Shown piece after piece: positions 60,104-64,000 of a stretch of 64,000 nucleotides of DNA. A program made the position numbers and the translations under genes. Each line of letters starts with the position of its first letter. Positions within the stretch are counted from its first letter, which is position 1. This DNA comes from Lineus longissimus (taxonomy: Eukaryota; Nemertea; Pilidiophora; Heteronemertea; Lineidae). Under the pieces are notes generated by a model that saw only the letters and a list, made by a program, of their open reading frames with translations, did no database searches and had not been told where the DNA came from. The stretch is taken from NCBI RefSeq assembly GCF_910592395.1, contig NC_088320.1, positions 10,296,001 through 10,360,000 of the forward strand, read 5' to 3'.

Positions 60104-62095
60104 TTAAAAATTCACAAATTTGTGAAGGGCCTCCTCCAAAGTGGCTTGCAACACCTTCAACTGAAGGTCGCGAATGTCTTGGCTGCTGACTTTAGAGCCT
60201 GAAAAATGACAACATATGAATCTTCGATCAGGTACACATACCATTGTTTAACATTTAGTACATTTGTGTGATACTATGGCTGTTACTACTATCATATTAC
60301 TTGATGTGTAATTCATTCTTTGATAGCACCAAAAATCAATGAAGACTAGTCTATATTATTCTTGACATTACCTGAACCATGACCAAGTACTAAGATATTA
60401 AGGCATAGCAATTAATCAAGTGAGAAGTATAGCCTATAGAATATTGTCAGTAAAGGTTTGCAAAGCTATACCAACCTGATGCTGATCCTACCGATCCCAC
60501 TTTTGACCTGGAGGATTTTGATTTCGCTGGTACCACCTTCTTAGTCGTTTTCTTCATTGTCATGACACATTTTGGGGGTGTGGGGCCAGCTGAGCACAGT
60601 TCCAGCTGAGCACAGTTCCAAATAATCTGAAATACAGGTAGTTGGCAAGTTTAAATAGAGACAAGGTTTTATTCATTCTTGGTTGATTAATTTCGAAAAT
60701 GAATTCTTGTTTTATGTCATAAAAATTATGTCTTGAAACCTATGTATAGTGTATGTAGCAATTACCTGATTCATAAGTCATGCTTGTTTTGACTTCTTCA
60801 ATGTCGTCATTGGGATATCCAGAAGTTGGCAGACCTGAAATTCGACCAGAAAATTAGCAAGCAAGATGATTTAAGTCTGCATTAAAACAGTTGGTATTTT
60901 ATCAAAATTTGTATTCTGTCACTACTTTAAAAGTATGATACTGTAGTACAAAGAATTCAGTGAATCCATCAGTTGGTCTAACTTGCCAATGAAACACAAT
61001 AATTTAAATCATACCTATTTCAGCAATGATAATGGCAGAGGCTGGTACTTGCTCCTCATTCCTGGGCTTAAGTGGTGGTATGAAAACTCTCCCTGGCGCT
61101 GCTCCAATTGCTGCAGGTATTCCTGGAATGAGAGGGTAAAAAAGTTTAGCTGAAATGGCACTTCATATTTTATGTGTGCCCACTGAGCATGCTCAGTTCG
61201 CCTCAAGCAATTCCAGAAACTAGAGAATGTTGCACAAATTTCCAAATGAAATCTGTATTTATTCACAGTTATGATACAAAAAAAGATGGTTCATTATAGT
61301 AAAGTCTGTCTTTTGGTATGTTTATAAGATGTTGATCATTTGTTTGAACAGTGTTCAACGGGGAAACGAGGATATTTGGTGTGGTAAGTTGGTATATTTG
61401 GTATCGTGTGATTTGGCAAGCATGCGTTTTGAACATGTTCATTGGCAGTGTGCCAATAATGACGTAGTTGGAGGAGTTTCCCACTTGCTGGGGATTCCCA
61501 AACAAGCAGACGAACTAGAAAACTTCTTTCTAGCTCAAAATAAAGGTTGACTTATCAAAAAAGTTAATAATGAACACATACCAAATGTGCTGGCTTGCAC
61601 CCCATGATGATGTGGGTCAACAACTGTCTTCCTCTTCTTGCAAGGCATATCCAGGGGTTGAGGCTGGCCAATTGTTGTTTCAAAACCATCAACAACACCA
61701 TTGAAGCTAGCATCATCTTTGAATATGTCAATGATCTTCTCTGTGATGGCATTCAATGGCGCCATACATGCCCCGCCACCAGTTTTGCCCATGTGTTGTC
61801 GACGCTGCCCATGCACCTCCTTGGCTTTGGAAACCAACGAATTCCACTTCTCCCTCACCTGGGTTGCAGTTCTGGTTGTTCCCAGGGCTGACACCTTCAT
61901 TGCAATACCATCCCAGACATTCATCTTTAGGCTCTTGGTGACTTCGTTACTAAACGTTGCCCTAAGCATCTCCAACTGGACCTCAACCAATTCCACAAGT
62001 AGAATGGTGACTTCTGGGGTCCAGTTGGACCCCCTTTCCCTCTTCTTTTTCATTTTTGGTGCGGATACAAAATTCTCAGTACTTGAGGCTGCCAT
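60104..62095 (-). pseudogene. Harbinger Myb/SANT-like DNA-binding protein gene, five exons, one frameshift
   Basis: Partner protein that binds the element's subterminal DNA in this superfamily. Exons (minus order): 62,095-61,582; 61,122-61,015; 60,834-60,766; 60,626-60,476; 60,198-60,104. All four introns are GT-AG and phase 1. Exon 1 has a basic start, then SNWTPEVTILLVELVEVQ...VWDGIAMKVSALG...TATQVREKWNSLVSKAKE, a Myb_DNA-bind_5-like trihelix. Later exons give a Pro-rich linker (IPAAIGAAPGRVFIPPLKP), an acidic patch, a Lys/Ser basic patch (MKKTTKKVVPAKSKSSRSK) and a C-terminal helix (DIRDLQLKVLQATLEEALHK). Exon 4 carries a 16-bp tandem duplication (60,586-60,601 and 60,602-60,617) that breaks the frame. 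Without it the length would be about 306 residues. Confidence 0.85.
60586..60617. repeat. 16-bp tandem duplication in exon 4 of the Myb-like gene
   Basis: CCAGCTGAGCACAGTT twice in a row. One copy gives a continuous phase-1 exon; two copies lead to a stop after about 28 codons. Confidence 0.9.
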
Positions 62096-62138
62096 CTTAG
62101 AAAATTTGGGAGGAACCCGATTGCATTGTGGGTAATTT

Positions 62139-62311
62139 CCCTAGCAACGCACTAACGCCAGCATTTAGGCAATGTTAGCTAACGCTGGCGTTAAAATTAC
62201 TTTGCGCAACCCAAATTTAACGCTAAGTTAGCAAACGCCACGTTAAGGATTTACCGCTGAAAAAAGCTGCTAACGCCACGTTAACATAACGCTGATTGAG
62301 CAACCGGGCCC
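62139..62311. promoter_or_regulatory. Subterminal AACGC repeats and right end of the Harbinger element
   Basis: At least eight AACGC(A/C/T) motifs in both orientations in 170 bp (CTAACGCCA, GCTAACGCTGG, TTAACGCTAAG, AACGCCACGTTAA twice, ATAACGCTG). Two matching TAGCGTTA/CAGCGTTA motifs lie at the left side (about 58,430-58,455). Likely binding sites of the element's own Myb-like protein; inferred from the known role of that protein in the family. Confidence 0.6.
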
Positions 62312-62643
62312 TGGTCTCTGGGATGGGGGTCTTATGAATATGTACGTTTGATGACATGCTCGGTACATTCAAACCGGACAACTTTGAGGTACACGTAGCC
62401 TAGCTGAGTAAAGGATGTCTCAAGCTAGAGGAGTGGCCTTTCCAAAGCTTCAGTTTCATTAAACAGTCCATTGTGACACAATTTACCAGATGACATTCCA
62501 TCTGGCCCAGGGGCTAGACCTAATGAACGACTATGCGTGTGGTGACATGCTGTACAACTTGGGGAAATGTAGATGGTCTCTGGGATGAGGCCTTATGAAT
62601 GTGTGCGTTTGATGACATGCTCGATACATTCAAACCGGGGACA

Positions 62644-62812
62644 TGAGGAGCCTCATAGCCAAGTGGTTAACACTGCTGGCTACCACGCAATAGGGCCCGG
62701 GGAGAACCAAGGATTGTATTTCTGGATGAACCGGCGTGGCTTTCAAGGAACTAAAATTCCTGGCTTTCGTACATAGTCTATAGCTGGTCCAGCGGGTAAA
62801 ACCCTCATGGAA
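62644..62812 (+). mobile_element. tRNA-derived SINE, copy 4, box B deleted
   Basis: Box A TAGCCAAGTGG at 62,656-62,666. The T-arm is gone (GGGCCCGGGGAGAACC joins the flanks), so box B is missing. Confidence 0.75.
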
Positions 62813-63005
62813 TGAATATGGTGACAGGCTCGAATACATCAAAACCTGGGACTAAGGACAACTTTGAGGTACATTTAGGCCTAGATGAGAAGAGCATGTC
62901 TGAACAGTGGCCATTATACAGACAATGGTGACGCAGTTTAATGATTTACACTAATGAATGACTGTGTATGTGATAAAATGCTCGATACATTCAAACCGTG
63001 GACAT

Positions 63006-63158
63006 GAGGAGCCTCATAGCCTAGTGGTTAACACTGTTGGCTACCATGCAATAGGGCCCGGGTTCGATCCAGGGGAGAACCCAGGATTGTATTTCTGGAT
63101 GAACCGGCGTGGCTTTCAAGGAACTAAAATTCCTGGCTCTGGTAAAACCCTCATGGAA
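63006..63158 (+). mobile_element. tRNA-derived SINE, copy 5
   Basis: Box A 63,017-63,027, box B GGTTCGATCCA 63,061-63,071. The 3' tail is shortened: GGCTCT joins GGTAAAACCCTC directly. Confidence 0.8.
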
Positions 63159-63475
63159 TGAATACGGATGTGGTGACTTGCTCGAATACATCAAAACCTG
63201 GGACTAAGGACAACTTTGAGGTACATTTAGGCCTAGATGAATAGAGCATGTCTGAACGTAAAACAGTGGCCATTATACAGACAATGGTGACGCAATTTGA
63301 TGATTACACTAATGAATGACTGTGTGTGTGTGATAACATGCTCGATACATTCAAACCGGGGACACGAGGACAACTTTGAGTAAAGGATGTTGGAAGCTAG
63401 AGGAGTGGCCTTTCTAAAGCTTGAGTTGCATTAAACAGTCCATTGTGACACAAGTTACCGATGACACTTCATCTG

Positions 63476-63758
63476 GGCCCACGACGACTGTGCAAGTACT
63501 CCTAAGCCGAAGGCCCCTTCACCTTTGGGAGAAGCAGCCGTACATATAGGCAGAGGTTGGTAGATCCAAGACCATTGAGCATACATGTACAGATACTCAG
63601 GAGTCGGTCTGTTGGGTGGGTCGGGGTGGGGTGTCGCTGATGGGTGTGACAAAACAAATTAAAACAGCGTTTTTCTTAAAAAGTAATGTTTTCTGGACAT
63701 TCATTGTATATTCATTCTTTGAGAAATGCACAGGTTGAAATATTCACGTTGCTAACAG
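63476..63758. other. Unassigned flank
   Basis: No repeat from elsewhere in the window and no convincing gene. Ends in GCTAACAG, a possible splice acceptor for the next feature. Confidence 0.4.
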
Positions 63759-63983
63759 TCGTCATACAATACATTACGACAAAGAAAAGGGAAAACCAAG
63801 AAAAAACCCCAAGAAAAACAAGAAAACAATGCAAGTGATGGTCTGATTAATGACACTGTTATGACAATGATGAATGCCATGATTCAATCTCAGAGGGAAT
63901 CTGATGACAAGTTTGAGCAAGAGCGGAGGGACCGGATAGCAGAGCAGATAACAGCTGCTGAGAGGGAAGAAAGACGGGCATGA
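63759..63983 (+). CDS. Possible terminal exon, Lys-rich then coiled-coil-like; gene not recognised
   Basis: Open frame from the GCTAACAG acceptor to TGA at 63,981. Begins with a basic run (RQRKGKTKKKPQEKQ), then DGLINDTVMTMMNAMIQSQ, then a charged helix rich in Glu and Arg (FEQERRDRIAEQITAAEREE). The bias (basic patch followed by heptad-like Glu/Arg helix) is unlike the surrounding repeats and suggests real coding DNA. No upstream exon found in the window. It could also be part of another transposon protein. Confidence 0.35.
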   Translation, partial: SSYNTLRQRKGKTKKKPQEKQENNASDGLINDTVMTMMNAMIQSQRESDDKFEQERRDRIAEQITAAEREERRA

Positions 63984-64000
63984 GAGGCCAGGGCTCATGA

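Larger units (their letters stand above)
58425..62311. mobile_element. PIF/Harbinger transposon, two genes, both broken
   Basis: Convergent transposase (+) and Myb-like gene (-), the standard two-gene Harbinger plan. The right end reads, as reverse complement, GGGCCCGGTTGCTCAATCAG, followed by CGTTA-rich subterminal repeats. The left side keeps only the subterminal CAGCGTTAGG...TAGCGTTAGTAGC part; its outermost about 20 bases do not match the right end and seem to have been lost or replaced. The flanking repeat is not colinear across the insert, so I cannot read a target duplication. Confidence 0.8.
62312..63475. repeat. SINE-bearing repeat field, right part
   Basis: Continues the family of 56,813-58,424 from CTGGTCTCTGGGATGGGG, with two more SINE heads, and ends near CATCTGGGCCC. 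No gene. Confidence 0.8.

Noticed and set aside
61595-62135. Plus-strand ORFs of 98 and 144 codons
   Set aside because: Antisense shadows of the first exon of the Myb-like gene.

Overview
The window reads as repeat-dense, intron-bearing animal DNA, probably from a marine invertebrate (lancelet, hemichordate, echinoderm or mollusc; I cannot resolve which). I see GT-AG introns, tRNA-derived SINEs, a Harbinger element, pogo- and piggyBac-type MITEs, a LINE remnant and very large tandem arrays. I see no host housekeeping gene, no prokaryotic signal and no CRISPR array. Nearly everything here is a mobile element or a satellite.

Region 1 (1-17,816) is a head-to-tail array of a two-gene unit of about 3.77 kb, with nearly four copies. 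Each unit has a plus-strand His-Cys-box (I-PpoI-like) endonuclease gene and a convergent minus-strand Mutator-like DDE transposase whose 3' end overlaps it by about 100 bp. The transposase start faces the next unit's leader 56 bases away. All transposase copies are broken. Units 2-4 share lesions, and units 3 and 4 share more, so the array grew by tandem duplication after inactivation. A piggyBac-type MITE (2,679-3,077), a pogo-type MITE (15,048-15,845) and a 1.5 kb element (16,158-17,702) are inserted in it.

Region 2 (17,817-21,312) is a patchwork. It holds three copies of a 0.77 kb repeat, a 30-bp AT satellite, a GTC microsatellite, a foldback-ended element carrying DR3 nuclear-receptor half-site pairs, and a probable pogo fragment. 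The first 480 bases of the window are another copy of the DR3-bearing element.

Region 3 (21,313-56,812) is a 35.5 kb higher-order repeat built from three modules. S is 267 bp, packed with short palindromes, with 39 copies. P is 151 bp, carrying CACGTG, GGCGCC and a CCAAT box, with about 80 copies. M is about 0.82 kb, with a minus-strand LINE reverse-transcriptase tail, and has 12 full copies plus fragments. The usual order is M, S x1-4, linker, P x1-10. Block lengths grow left to right, and large blocks are re-duplicated.

Region 4 (56,813-64,000) is a SINE-bearing repeat field (five tRNA-like heads) split by a 3.9 kb Harbinger element (about 58,425-62,311). That element has a broken DDE transposase on plus and a five-exon Myb/SANT gene on minus, broken by a 16-bp duplication. 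The last 240 bases hold a possible coiled-coil exon of an unidentified gene.
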